DNA of 64,000 bases. Origin: Gemmatimonadota bacterium. GTDB taxonomy: Bacteria; Gemmatimonadota; Gemmatimonadetes; Palauibacterales; Palauibacteraceae. The DNA is taken from contig JAJDUL010000061.1 in assembly GCA_022826685.1 (NCBI GenBank), positions 1 to 64,000 on the forward strand. Reading direction: 5' to 3'. Positions within the stretch are counted from its first letter, which is position 1, and each line of letters begins with the position of its first letter. The position numbers were made by a program, and so were the translations under genes. Shown here piece after piece: positions 35,301 through 42,765 of this stretch. The notes under the pieces were generated by a model. It made no database searches. It was not told the DNA's origin and saw nothing but the letters and a program-made list of their open reading frames with translations.

Positions 35301-35513
35301 CCAGAAGGTCCGCGGATCGCCCGGTACGCCGATGATGGCGGACACCCGTCCGCCCATGTTCACGGGACCGATGTGCCGCCACTCGATGTCGCCCAGCGCA
35401 GCCGAGATGGCGGCGGGGCTCTGGGCCTGCGACGGTGTGGCAGCGACCGGTGTGGCGGCGAGAAGGGCGAAGAGTGCGAGGGCGAGCCGGAATGCGCTGC
35501 GCGGCAACTTCAT
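32346..35513 (-). CDS. Secreted VPS10/sortilin-like beta-propeller protein
   Basis: This 1055-residue exported protein has a signal peptide (hydrophobic 8-25, A-T-P-S-Q-A-Q region). It then has repeated BNR/Asp-box type propeller blades, seen as S-T-D-G-G-A-T-W, T-T-D-G-G-R-T-W, S-R-D-G-G-S-S-W, S-D-D-Y-G-E-T-W and T-R-D-N-G-A-T-W, giving two propellers across residues ~45-770. A C-terminal beta-sandwich (about 780-900) and a helical/coiled-coil tail (about 910-1055) follow. Such proteins are expanded in Gemmatimonadota and neighbouring phyla and are often annotated as glycosyl hydrolases, though no catalytic residues are established. ATG 35513 has GGGAG at eight bases. tRNA-Val lies just upstream. 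Confidence 0.9.
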   Translation of the reverse strand: MKLPRSAFRLALALFALLAATPVAATPSQAQSPAAISAALGDIEWRHIGPVNMGGRVSAIIGVPGDPRTFWVGAANGGVWKTTNGGVTFEHQWDDENTYSVGALTLAPSDHNVVWLGSGEGDPRNSVSYGDGVYRSTDGGATWTHLGLGDSERIKRIVVDPRDPDVALVCAMGHEWGPNRERGVFRTTDGGRTWDHVLFIDEDTGCSDIDIDLTNPRNVYAGMWTFRRLPWRFDDGGRETALYVSRDGGSSWKKITTTPDEPMARIGVSVAQSRPNIVYLITEYPTAGTLFMSDDYGETWEMVNDNKNQLNFRPFYYSDVYVDPSDHETLYTLSGGLSKSTDGGRTFERIANDVHGDHQAYWIDPEDGERILSGSDGGMQVSYDGGANFHIFRNFSLAQYYHIFVDDRDPYYVCGGLQDNGNWCGPSRLNDRRGILPGYFYTVSGGDGFYTVPVPGQPNLIYSNAQGGYFRITDTNSGQMRSIEPWPLMIGSVGQGMYQARYRFNWDAPIVISPHDPATVYWGGNVVFRSNDYGHSWDVISPDLTTDDPEKQLDSGGEIYFDNTAAEFHTTILTIAEDEFEPGVIWVGTDDGNVQITRDNGATWTNVRDRVPGLPAETWIGNIEASPTDAGTAYMAVDNHRLDDFTPHLWETRDYGQTWRDISAGLPQDDYVKVVRQHPSNPDLLFVGMERGIFASWDRGDTWVDIRGNLPRVSVRGVKIQRQYNDLVIGTHGRGAFILDDIQPMVELTEAIGQDAHLFDIRMATEWEMWGRTSNFGQSRFAGENPAPGAWIHFHLSEDAAEAAGGSVDVRITDSNGTLVREFQHRDVTPGVNRAIWDLRWTGAEPIPGQGPPGGGFFFFGPTGPPAVPGTYTATIDVGGTELSKDFQLRGDPNVAASQAVYDERFTAAMRARDLETQLNRMMGTINDLDGQIDGLLESIEGKELSNEEQVRAVADDAQSQLTAVSSEVRRPPGSMGYRDWPRLIEQLRNISRAVSGPQARPTVGQMDVLTEIEAGAAQRAEELSGIVNGVIADLNDLLEDAPKIITNWRRVVIS

Positions 35514-35537
35514 GAGAGTTTCTCCCGGGATGGTTGG

Positions 35538-35559
35538 TGGAGGGTCGGAGAACCCTCCA
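35538..35559 (-). other. Hairpin between tRNA-Val and the VPS10 gene
   Basis: TGGAGGGT (35538-35545) and ACCCTCCA (35552-35559) form a perfect 8-bp stem with a 6-base loop. There is no T-tract, so it may be a processing or stabilising structure in the VPS10 leader, or a weak tRNA transcript end. Confidence 0.45.
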
Positions 35560-35575
35560 GATCGCGTAAGCTCAA

Positions 35576-35650
35576 TGGGCGAAGAGGGATTCGAACCCCC
35601 GACCTCCTGCTTGTAAGGCAGGCGCTCTGAACCGGCTGAGCTATTCGCCC
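35576..35650 (-). tRNA. tRNA-Val (anticodon UAC)
   Basis: The minus strand folds as a cloverleaf. The acceptor stem is GGGCGAA with TTCGCCC, the D-arm starts TAGCTCAGC, and the anticodon stem CCTGC/GCAGG encloses the loop CTTACAA, with anticodon TAC (UAC) for valine. The T-loop is GTTCGAATC, and the discriminator base is A. The 3' CCA is not encoded (TTG follows). Length is 75 bases. Confidence 0.95.
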
Positions 35651-35710
35651 CGAATCGTGGCCACCCGCGCGGCGTTGCGGCGGGGCCTCCCCGGGCCGAC
35701 TCCCTCAAGC

Positions 35711-35755
35711 AGCCGGTGCTGGCCGAGCCGGCGCTAGCTGAGCCGGCGCCAGCCG
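35711..35755. repeat. Three tandem 15-bp repeats
   Basis: AGCCGGTGCTGGCCG, AGCCGGCGCTAGCTG and AGCCGGCGCCAGCCG lie head to tail at 35711, 35726 and 35741, with two to four differences between copies. They straddle the 3' end of the small membrane protein gene, whose TAG stop lies in the middle copy. The array looks like replication slippage. Confidence 0.75.
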
Positions 35756-35958
35756 AGGATCAGTCCGGCGGGCAGGAACACCACATAGCCCAGGATGAGC
35801 AGGAGCGGCGCGGCCGTCACGGACCCCCGGTCGAGCAGCACGTATCCGGCGGCGATCGACGTGAGGCCGAGCGCGAACGCCACGTAGTTGGCCACTCCGA
35901 ACTGGAGGCCCCGGGCGGGGGCGTTCCCACTCCTCCGGTCGCGTCTTCCCTGATTCAT
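35734..35958 (-). CDS. Small two-helix membrane protein
   Basis: This 74-residue protein has a basic N-terminus (N-Q-G-R-R-D-R-R-S) and two hydrophobic helices (about 26-43 and 48-66) separated by D-R-G-S. It ends G-W-R-R-L-S. The F-G-V-A-N-Y...G-Y-V-L-L pattern recalls short DUF3098-like proteins, but the match is by eye only. ATG 35958 has no Shine-Dalgarno, and a promoter -10 box sits only six bases upstream, which suggests a leaderless mRNA. The stop falls in a 15-bp tandem repeat. Confidence 0.65.
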   Translation of the reverse strand: MNQGRRDRRSGNAPARGLQFGVANYVAFALGLTSIAAGYVLLDRGSVTAAPLLLILGYVVFLPAGLILGWRRLS

Positions 35959-35964
35959 GCGGGG

Positions 35965-35993
35965 ACGCTAGATGTCCCCCCGACATGCGTCAA
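35965..35993 (-). promoter_or_regulatory. Promoter of the small membrane protein, with a dyad in the spacer
   Basis: TTGACG (35993-35988) and TAGCGT (35970-35965) are 17 bases apart on the minus strand. The spacer contains ATGTC-GGGGG-GACAT, a 5-bp inverted repeat well placed for a repressor or activator. The predicted transcription start coincides with the ATG at 35958. Confidence 0.55.
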
Positions 35994-36031
35994 CCACGAT
36001 GGGGGCGCATTCCCGGCGCGCCGGGAGCACC

Positions 36032-37024
36032 TCACGAACTCGCCCGGGCCCATTCCGAGGCCTCCAGGAGCGGCGAAGGCAGCGGCGAGGCGAAGGACAG
36101 CGCCTCGCCGGTCCCGGGGTGCTCGAACGCGAGGTGCGCGGCGTGCAGGAAGAGTCGCCCGGCCCGGCGCCGGAGCTCTCCGGCCCAGCGGCCGCCCGCG
36201 CCGCCGAAGCCGCGTTCCCAGTTCGGCCCGTAGATGGGGTCCGCGACGACCGGGTGTCCGAGCGATCCGAGGTGCACCCGAATCTGGTGCGTCCTCCCCG
36301 TGGCGAGCCGCACGGCGAGCACCTCCGCGGCGTTCCAGCGTTCCAGGCGCTTGAAGTGCGTGACCGCGGGCCGTCCGGTCTCGCGCACGGCCATCCGCTT
36401 CCGGTCGCGCGGGTCGCGCCCGATCGGGCGATCGACCGTGAAGCGCTCCTCGTCGAGGTGTCCCCAGACCGCGGCGACGTACCCGCGCTCGACCTCGCGG
36501 CGGTGGAGCGCGGCGGACAGCGCCCGATGCGCCTCGTCCCGGCGCGCGACGAGCATGAGCCCGCTCGTGTCCTTGTCCAGCCGGTGCACGATCCCGGGCC
36601 GGCGGTCCCCCCCGATGCTCGACAGGCCGCCGAGGTGAAAGAGGAGGGCGTTCACAAGCGTGCCGCCCGGATGGCCGGGCGCGGGGTGGACGACGAGTCC
36701 CGCCGGCTTCTCGACCACCGCGAGGTCGTCGTCCGCGTATCGGACTTCGACGGGGATGTCCTCGGGCTCCAGCCGGGTGGACACCGGAGGCGGCAGGTCG
36801 ATCTCGATCCGATCTCCCGCCCGCGGCCGATACCGCTTCCTCGGGACCTGTCCGTCGACGGTCACCCGGCCGTCGGAGATGAGCTGCACGACCCGGGCCC
36901 GGCTCAGCGAGAGACGTTCGGCCAGCAGGCGGTCGAGCCGGTCGCCGGTCGCGTCCTCGCCCTCGCAGATCTCGATGAGCCGCCGCCCGCCCGCACCCTC
37001 CGCATCGGATTCGGGCGGACTCAC
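36032..37024 (-). CDS. rluD: RluD/RluA-family 23S rRNA pseudouridine synthase
   Basis: This 330-residue enzyme isomerises uridine to pseudouridine in structured RNA. An S4-like RNA-binding domain (about 27-75, L-S-L-S-R-A-R-V-V-Q-L-I-S-D-G) precedes the catalytic domain with H-R-L-D-K-D-T-S-G-L-M (the catalytic Asp lies in H-R-L-D), the G-R-T-H-Q-I-R-V-H motif and L-H-A-A-H-L. S4-domain fusion suggests RluD (positions 1911/1915/1917), though RluA-family specificity is uncertain by eye. GTG 37024 is one base after the lspA stop, so it is in the ileS operon. Confidence 0.92.
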   Translation of the reverse strand: MSPPESDAEGAGGRRLIEICEGEDATGDRLDRLLAERLSLSRARVVQLISDGRVTVDGQVPRKRYRPRAGDRIEIDLPPPVSTRLEPEDIPVEVRYADDDLAVVEKPAGLVVHPAPGHPGGTLVNALLFHLGGLSSIGGDRRPGIVHRLDKDTSGLMLVARRDEAHRALSAALHRREVERGYVAAVWGHLDEERFTVDRPIGRDPRDRKRMAVRETGRPAVTHFKRLERWNAAEVLAVRLATGRTHQIRVHLGSLGHPVVADPIYGPNWERGFGGAGGRWAGELRRRAGRLFLHAAHLAFEHPGTGEALSFASPLPSPLLEASEWARASS

Positions 37025-37025
37025 T

Positions 37026-37565
37026 TCACTCGGGGGTCGCCTCCGCCGCCGCAGCCGCCACCTCCCTCTCGCGCCGGCCCTCGAGCCAGAACGAGATCAG
37101 CAGCAGCACCGCACCGACCGTCACGGCGGAATCCGCGATGTTGAAGATGGGGAAACGGCTCGCACCGATGCCGAAGTCGAGGAAGTCGACGACGCCGGCT
37201 TCCAGCCGGATGCGATCCCAAATGTTGCCGAGCGCGCCGGCGGATACGAGGGAGATGGCGAGGATGCGAAGCCGGTCGGAGGACGGGGTGCCGCGGTAGA
37301 TGATGCCGAGCACGCCGAGCGCGATCAGGGAGAGAACGAGAAAGAAGATCCGTGAATGTTCGCCGATGTCGAGCCCGAAGGCCGCGCCGCGGTTGTGCGT
37401 GTAGGTGAAGCGGAAGAAGTCGCCGATCACCGGGGTCCGCTCGTACAGTTCGAACGTGTTCATGACCCACGCCTTGGTCACGATGTCCAGCGCGAGGATG
37501 ACGACGATCGGAACGAGCGTCAGCCAGAGGCGGACGGCGAGATCGCGTCCGGGAGCTTCAGGCAC
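37026..37565 (-). CDS. lspA: Lipoprotein signal peptidase
   Basis: LspA is the inner-membrane aspartyl protease that removes signal peptides from prolipoproteins after diacylglyceryl modification. The 179-residue product has four hydrophobic segments and the family motifs N-R-G-A-A-F-G, G-A-L-G-N-I-W-D-R and the catalytic aspartates in V-V-D-F-L-D and F-N-I-A-D-S (D145). GTG 37565 lies inside the 3' end of the dksA-like gene (8-base overlap). The ileS-lspA linkage is widely conserved, and here a DksA/TraR gene is inserted between them. Confidence 0.95.
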   Translation of the reverse strand: MPEAPGRDLAVRLWLTLVPIVVILALDIVTKAWVMNTFELYERTPVIGDFFRFTYTHNRGAAFGLDIGEHSRIFFLVLSLIALGVLGIIYRGTPSSDRLRILAISLVSAGALGNIWDRIRLEAGVVDFLDFGIGASRFPIFNIADSAVTVGAVLLLISFWLEGRREREVAAAAAEATPE

Positions 37566-37944
37566 CCGTCTCCTCCTTCTCCTTGCACCGGATGCAGAGC
37601 CGCGCGTGCGGGAGGGCGTCGAGCCGCTCGAAGCTGATCTCCTCGTCGCAGTCCTCGCACCTTCCGAATTGCTCCGGGTTCCGATAGAGCCGCCTCAGCG
37701 CCTCGTCGATGTGGTAGAGCAGCCGACCCTCCTTGCTCGCGAACAGGAACGCCTTCTCGCGCTCCATGGCGTCCGTCCCCTGGTCCGCCATGTGGAAGCT
37801 GTAGGCGGCCAGATCGCTGTCCGCCCCCTGAAGGGAACTCGTGAACGAGTCGTCGTACTGGCCGAGCTCCCGCGTCGCGCGCGCCCGGGCCGCCAGCAGT
37901 CTCTTCTCGATGTGCTTCCGTTGTTCCGCGTTCATCCTTCTCAA
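37558..37944 (-). CDS. DksA/TraR-family C4 zinc-finger protein
   Basis: This 128-residue protein has an N-terminal coiled-coil (residues ~5-75) and a C-terminal C4 zinc finger C-E-D-C...C-I-R-C (about 94-120). DksA proteins enter the RNA polymerase secondary channel and tune transcription with ppGpp. This shorter form resembles the TraR/YocK-type regulators often encoded between ileS and lspA. The start may be TTG 37944, which overlaps the ileS stop (TTGA), or ATG 37935 three codons later. The acidic pair at the coiled-coil tip (Q-G-A-D-S-D) is compatible with an active DksA-like role. Confidence 0.9.
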   Translation of the reverse strand: MRRMNAEQRKHIEKRLLAARARATRELGQYDDSFTSSLQGADSDLAAYSFHMADQGTDAMEREKAFLFASKEGRLLYHIDEALRRLYRNPEQFGRCEDCDEEISFERLDALPHARLCIRCKEKEETGA

Positions 37945-40900
37945 GCGCGTTCGTCGACCCCGCCGATTCCGATGCGGACCTCGACGTCGTCGATCTTCAC
38001 CACGGCCGTACTCAGGCCTCCCCGGGGGACCGACCCCGTCTGCACTTCCACGGCCAGCGTCTCGCCGGCAACGTAGGCCGCATGCGCCGACACGGCCCGT
38101 TCCAGATCCTGCGGGCCCGCCACGCCGAGGCGGATGCGATCGGCGACTTCGAGCCCCGCATCGCGCCGCAGCCGCTGGACGCGGTTCACGATCTCCCGCG
38201 CGTAACCTTCGGCTCGCAGCGCATCATCGATCTCGGTATCCAGGGCCGCGAGGTAACCGCCTCCCGTCGCCACGGCGAGATCGGTGAGCGTCTCCTCCTG
38301 AATCACGAGGTCTTCGGGCGACACCTGAACCCGTTCGCCTCCGATCTCGATGTCGAGCGGCTCCCCGTCCCGGAGCCTTCTCAGGGCTACCGCATCCAGA
38401 TCCGCGATCCCGGCCGCGACGGTCGGCGTGCGCGCTCCGTGTTTCGGACCCAGCGCCCCGAAGCGCGGCTTCGCGTATAGCCGGGTAAGATCTTCGCTAT
38501 CCCCCAGCGACACAACCTTTTTAACGTTGAGTTCTTCCATCGCAAGCGCCGCCATCGGGGCCGCGAGCGCCCGTCCCTCCGGCAGAACCGCATGCAGCGT
38601 CTGCAGCGGCTGCCGAATCCGGACCCCCGCCTTTTCCCGTGCGGCGCGGCCCAGCGCCACCAGGCGCCGGACATCGTCCATCGCCTGTTCGAGTTCGGAC
38701 TCCGAATGCCCTTCCGGCTCCGGGAAGTCCGCCAGGTGGACGGATGCTTCGTCCGTGAGCGCCCGGTACAGCCAGTCGGACATGAACGGGGCGTACGGGG
38801 CGAGCAGCCGCGCGGTCGTGGCGAGACATTCGTGGAGCGTCGCGAAGGCGTCGGCGCTCGCGGCCTCGGTCCCCGGTTGCGTCGCCCAGAAGCGGTCGCG
38901 GCTCCGGCGCACGTACCAGTTCGACACGTCGTCGAGCACGAACTCCTGGATGGCGCGCGCCCCGGCCGTGAGGTCGAACGACTCCAGCGCTTCCCCCACG
39001 AGCCGCACGACCCGGTCGAGGCGGGCGAGCACCCAGCGGTCGAGGTCGCTTCGGTCGGAGACAGGGGCCGCAGGGGACGCGGCGTGGGACCACCCCTCTT
39101 CGTTCGCGTAGAGGGCGAAGAAGCGGTACGTGTGGCGGAGCGTGGCGAACAGCTTGCGGTCGGTCTCGCGCAGCGCCGACGGGTCCCACCGCTTCGGTAC
39201 CCAGGGGTTGGACCCCGAGAGGAAGTAGAAGCGCGTGACATCCGCCCCGTACGTGTCGAGCGCGTCGCGCGGATCCACCGCGTTGCCCCGCGACTTCGAC
39301 ATCTTCCGTCCCTTTGCGTCGAGCACCTGGTCGTTGACGACGACGGCCCGGAACGGTGCGCGGTCGAAGAGGATGGTGGACAGCGCGAGGAGCGAGTAGA
39401 ACCAGCCGCGCGTCTGGTCGACGCCCTCGGCGATGTAGTCGGCCGGGAAGTAGCGCTCGAAGGTTTCCCGGTTCTCGAACGGATAGTGCCACTGGGCGTA
39501 GGGCATGGAGCCGGAGTCGAACCACGCGTCGGCGACTTCCGGGACGCGGCGCATCGTGCCGCAGCATGCGTCGACGGTACAGCACCATTCGTATCCGTCG
39601 ATCCCCGGCCGGTGGGGATCGAAGTCTTCGGGCAGGCCGCCGACGCGGCACCCCAGTTCCGCGAAGGATCCGAGCACCTCCCGGTGTTCGCACTCGGAGC
39701 AGAGCCAGATGGGCAGGGGAGTGCCCCAGTAACGCTCGCGCGAGAGCGCCCAGTCGATGTTGTTCTGCAGCCACTCGCCCATGCGGCCGGATCCCGTCTC
39801 GGGCGGATGCCAGTCGATGGACGCGTTGTGCTCGAGCAGGCGCGCCTTCACGGCGGTCGTCCGGATGTACCACGAATCGCGCGCCATGTAGAGAAGCGCA
39901 TCGTCGCAGCGCCAGCAGTGGGGATAGCTGTGTTCATACATCTCGCGCAGATACAGCTGGTCGTGCGCGACGGCCCAGTCGCGGAGCGCGCGTTCGGTCT
40001 CCCGATCCTTCACGTGCATCCCGGCGAGTCCGCCCGGCACGGTGTCGAGAAAGCGCCCGTCCCCGCCGACCGTGTGCTGCATCGGCAGTCCCGCCGCCTC
40101 GCCCAGCCGAAAGTCGTCCTCCCCGTACATCACCGCGGTGTGGACGACGCCCGTCCCCTCATCGACCGTGACGAAGTCCGCCTCCAGCACCGTCCACGCG
40201 GTATCGGAGCCGGCGCCGTCCACCGCGTTCGGGAAGAGCGGGCGGTAGCGCCGCCCGGCGAGTTCGTCGGCGCGCACCTCCCCGATGATCTCGTATGGGT
40301 GCCGCAGCACCTCGGCCACGCGGTCGCGGGCCAGGATGAGCACCTCTCCCGGCGAAGCCCCGCCGGGTCCGTCGTGCGCCCGCGCGGGGGTCGTGCCGCC
40401 GTCCGCGCCCTCGGGCAGCACGCGTACGCGGGCGTAGGGGATGTCGGGCCCCACGGCGAGGCCGAGGTTGCCCGGAAGCGTCCAGGGAGTTGTGGTCCAG
40501 CTCAGGATCCGCGCGGCGTCCGGGTCGTCGACGAGATGGAACTTCATGTAGACCGCGGGCTCGGTCACGTCGCGGTAGCCCTGGGCCACCTCGTGGCTCG
40601 AGAGGCCGGTGCCGCAGCGCGGACACGTCGGGATGACGCGGTACCCCCTGTACAGCAGGCCGCGCTTCTCGATCTCCGAGAGCGCCCACCAGCCCGACTC
40701 GATGAACTCCTTCGAGTACGTGACATACGGGTCGCCGTAGTCCAGCCAGTAGCCGATGTGCCGGGACAGCCGCTCCCAGGCGTCCTGGTAGCGGAACACG
40801 TTGTTCCGGCACTTGTCGTTGAACTTCCGGATTCCGTAACGCTCGATGTCCGGCTTGCCGGAGATGCCGAGCGAGCGCTCGACCTCGAGTTCCACCGGCA

Positions 40901-41165
40901 GTCCGTGGGTGTCCCAGCCCGCCTTCCGCGGCACGTGGTAACCGGACATGGTGCGGTATCGGGCCACCGCGTCCTTGATCGTGCGGGCAAGGATGTGGTG
41001 GACGCCGGGCGCGGCGTTCGCGGTCGGCGGCCCCTCGTAGAACACGAAGTCCGGCGCAGCCGCCCGGGCCGCGAGGCTGCGCTCGAAGGTCTTCTCTTCC
41101 TCCCAGCTTCCGAGGACTTCGGCTTCGAGCCCGCGTACGGACTCCGGTATCGGCCGGTAGGCCAT
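37941..41165 (-). CDS. ileS: Isoleucyl-tRNA synthetase, type 2, with a GxHH active-site motif
   Basis: This class I synthetase charges tRNA-Ile and edits valine. The 1074-residue length and sequence style are those of the eukaryote-like IleRS2 branch rather than the ~940-residue IleRS1. The ATP-binding HIGH motif appears as P-G-V-H-H-I-L (G54-V-H56-H57), a GxHH form instead of HxGH. The editing domain has W-T-T-T-P-W-T-L-P-G-N and the second ATP motif is K-M-S-K-S (621-625). Two Cys clusters are present (C-P-R-C and the C-S-E-C-E-H region). ATG 41165 lacks a strong Shine-Dalgarno. The gene follows divIVA by 78 bases. Confidence 0.97.
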   Translation of the reverse strand: MAYRPIPESVRGLEAEVLGSWEEEKTFERSLAARAAAPDFVFYEGPPTANAAPGVHHILARTIKDAVARYRTMSGYHVPRKAGWDTHGLPVELEVERSLGISGKPDIERYGIRKFNDKCRNNVFRYQDAWERLSRHIGYWLDYGDPYVTYSKEFIESGWWALSEIEKRGLLYRGYRVIPTCPRCGTGLSSHEVAQGYRDVTEPAVYMKFHLVDDPDAARILSWTTTPWTLPGNLGLAVGPDIPYARVRVLPEGADGGTTPARAHDGPGGASPGEVLILARDRVAEVLRHPYEIIGEVRADELAGRRYRPLFPNAVDGAGSDTAWTVLEADFVTVDEGTGVVHTAVMYGEDDFRLGEAAGLPMQHTVGGDGRFLDTVPGGLAGMHVKDRETERALRDWAVAHDQLYLREMYEHSYPHCWRCDDALLYMARDSWYIRTTAVKARLLEHNASIDWHPPETGSGRMGEWLQNNIDWALSRERYWGTPLPIWLCSECEHREVLGSFAELGCRVGGLPEDFDPHRPGIDGYEWCCTVDACCGTMRRVPEVADAWFDSGSMPYAQWHYPFENRETFERYFPADYIAEGVDQTRGWFYSLLALSTILFDRAPFRAVVVNDQVLDAKGRKMSKSRGNAVDPRDALDTYGADVTRFYFLSGSNPWVPKRWDPSALRETDRKLFATLRHTYRFFALYANEEGWSHAASPAAPVSDRSDLDRWVLARLDRVVRLVGEALESFDLTAGARAIQEFVLDDVSNWYVRRSRDRFWATQPGTEAASADAFATLHECLATTARLLAPYAPFMSDWLYRALTDEASVHLADFPEPEGHSESELEQAMDDVRRLVALGRAAREKAGVRIRQPLQTLHAVLPEGRALAAPMAALAMEELNVKKVVSLGDSEDLTRLYAKPRFGALGPKHGARTPTVAAGIADLDAVALRRLRDGEPLDIEIGGERVQVSPEDLVIQEETLTDLAVATGGGYLAALDTEIDDALRAEGYAREIVNRVQRLRRDAGLEVADRIRLGVAGPQDLERAVSAHAAYVAGETLAVEVQTGSVPRGGLSTAVVKIDDVEVRIGIGGVDERA

Positions 41166-41243
41166 GGAGGTGCTCCGTCTGGTTATTCCTGGATGGTCGA
41201 CGCAGTCGTCGGAACGGCGGGCGTGCGCAGCGGGGTGCTGCGG

Positions 41244-41906
41244 TCAGGTCGACGCGGCGCCCGAACCGCCGGCGTCGACCCGGCTAATCGATGGAGGCGG
41301 GGGCTCGGTATTGGACTCCGGAGCGACAGACTCGGCAGCGATGGGCTCGGCAGCGATGGGCTCGGCGGCGGCGACCTCGCGCGCCCCGTCTCCGCTCCCC
41401 CCTCGCAGCCGCTCGATGAACCGGTCGAGATCGCCGGCTCCGTCGCCGAACCGTTCATCCTCGAAGTCGAGGTATTCGTCGAAGCGCTCGAACAGTTTCC
41501 GCAGCGCGGCGAGGAAGCGGCCCCGGGTCGCCTTCAGGTCTTCGATCTTGTCGTGGCAGAGACGGACGGCCCGCTCCGCGTCGGCGAGCACGGCGTCCGC
41601 GCGCATCTCGGCCTCGCGGAGCCGCACGGCCGCGTCGCGCTCGGACTGCAGGCGGGCCTCCTCGCGCAGCTCCTGTGCGGCCAGGAGCGCTTCGTTGAGG
41701 GCCTTCTCGCGGGCCCGGTAGCTCTCCAACTGGTGTTTCTGCTGCTCGATCCGGTCGCTGAGCACGACGTGCTCGCGCACGTGGCGTTCAAGGCAATCCG
41801 CCACAACCGCGAGAAACGCATCGACCTGCTGTGCGTCGTACCCGCGCACGGAACGCCTGAAGTCGTCCTTCTTCTTGCGGACGTCAAGCGGTGTCAGGTC
41901 GATCAT
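41244..41906 (-). CDS. DivIVA-domain protein
   Basis: This is a 220-residue coiled-coil protein of the DivIVA/GpsB type, which senses curved membrane and organises pole or septum proteins. The N-terminal membrane-binding motif is typical (M-I-D-L-T-P-L-D-V-R-K-K-K-D-D-F, then V-R-G-Y-D-A-Q-Q-V-D-A-F-L). A long coiled coil follows (about 30-150). The C-terminus is Ala/Glu/Pro-rich with a duplicated A-A-E-P-I-A-A-E-P unit. The ATG overlaps the yggS stop (ATGA). yggS-divIVA-ileS is a conserved neighbourhood in many phyla. Confidence 0.93.
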   Translation of the reverse strand: MIDLTPLDVRKKKDDFRRSVRGYDAQQVDAFLAVVADCLERHVREHVVLSDRIEQQKHQLESYRAREKALNEALLAAQELREEARLQSERDAAVRLREAEMRADAVLADAERAVRLCHDKIEDLKATRGRFLAALRKLFERFDEYLDFEDERFGDGAGDLDRFIERLRGGSGDGAREVAAAEPIAAEPIAAESVAPESNTEPPPPSISRVDAGGSGAAST

Positions 41907-42601
41907 CTTTCCCCCAGTAGCACCGTGCCGAGTCGCACCCGCGTGCTCCCCTCCTCGATCGCGATCTCGAAATCGTTGCTCATCCCCATCGAGAGCGCCT
42001 CGCCCTTGAACTCCGGAATCTCCGCGCGGCAGCGTTCCAGCAGCCGCGCCGCGCCGCGAAATGCGGGCCGGACCACGTCCTCGTCCGCCGTAAACGGCGC
42101 CATCGTCATCAGCCCGGCCACGCGCAGACGGGGCAGCTCACAGATCTCGGCCACGGCGTCGAGCGCCACGTCCGGGCCCAGGCCGGCCTTCGCCACCTCC
42201 CCCGACGTGTTCACCTGCACGAGCACCTCGACCGGTTCGTGCCGTTCCTCCCCGACGATCCGGTTCAACGTGCTCGCGAGCCGCACGCTGTCCACCGACT
42301 CGACGACATCGAACAACCGGACCGCGCGCCGCGCCTTGTTGCGCTGCAGCCGACCGATCAGGTGCCACGCGACGCCGGGCGTCGCCCCCAGCTCCAACCG
42401 CTTGGCTTCGGCTTCCGGCACCCGGTTTTCGCCGATGCGGCCCACGCCGAGCGCCTTCACGATCTCGATTCCCCCCGCGGGATGCCCCTTCGTCACGGGG
42501 AGGATCTCGACGTCGCTCGCGCGCCGCCCGGCCCGCCTCGCCGCAGCCTCGATGCGCTCTGTCACCTCGGCCAGCCGGGCCGCGACCTGGTCTTTCGTCA
42601 C
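41903..42601 (-). CDS. YggS-family PLP homeostasis protein
   Basis: This 232-residue single-domain protein of the alanine-racemase-like barrel fold binds pyridoxal phosphate and buffers PLP, without known catalysis. The PLP lysine is K38 in L-P-V-T-K. Other family motifs are H-L-I-G-R-L-Q-R-N-K, V-L-V-Q-V-N-T-S-G-E and L-S-M-G-M-S-N-D-F-E-I-A-I. The GTG start at 42601 lies just before the conserved N-terminus and has no visible Shine-Dalgarno. The upstream open extension runs through a terminator and is rejected. It is the first gene of the yggS-divIVA-ileS-dksA-lspA-rluD set. Confidence 0.94.
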   Translation of the reverse strand: MTKDQVAARLAEVTERIEAAARRAGRRASDVEILPVTKGHPAGGIEIVKALGVGRIGENRVPEAEAKRLELGATPGVAWHLIGRLQRNKARRAVRLFDVVESVDSVRLASTLNRIVGEERHEPVEVLVQVNTSGEVAKAGLGPDVALDAVAEICELPRLRVAGLMTMAPFTADEDVVRPAFRGAARLLERCRAEIPEFKGEALSMGMSNDFEIAIEEGSTRVRLGTVLLGER

Positions 42602-42675
42602 GCGGCACAGTCTACGGGCCCGCGCCCGGCGATGCGAGCCATCCGCCGGGGGGTTCGGGCGGCTCCCGGCGGACG

Positions 42676-42718
42676 GAAAAAAGAGAGCGCCCGGCGTCGC
42701 TTTGGCGTCGCCGGGCGC
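42676..42718 (-). terminator. Strong intrinsic terminator after the tonB-like gene
   Basis: An 11-bp perfect stem (CGCCGGGCGCT at 42708-42718 with AGCGCCCGGCG at 42685-42695) is followed on the minus strand by TCTC and six T residues (42681-42676). It closes the long lepB-to-tonB gene run and separates it from yggS. No promoter for yggS is obvious in the 75 bases that follow. Confidence 0.9.
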
Positions 42719-42765
42719 TTGCCGTCGCTTCAGAAGCGGGACGGCCGGTGTCGTGTCTCCGTAAT

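Noticed and set aside
32346-35513. Calling the VPS10-like protein a glycosyl hydrolase
   Set aside because: The Asp-box propeller blades are clear, but no catalytic residues of a glycosidase family can be identified. The common database label may be misleading.
38592-42764. 1390-codon plus-strand open frame opposite ileS, divIVA and yggS
   Set aside because: It spans three real genes on the other strand plus a terminator and has no ribosome binding site or recognisable domain.
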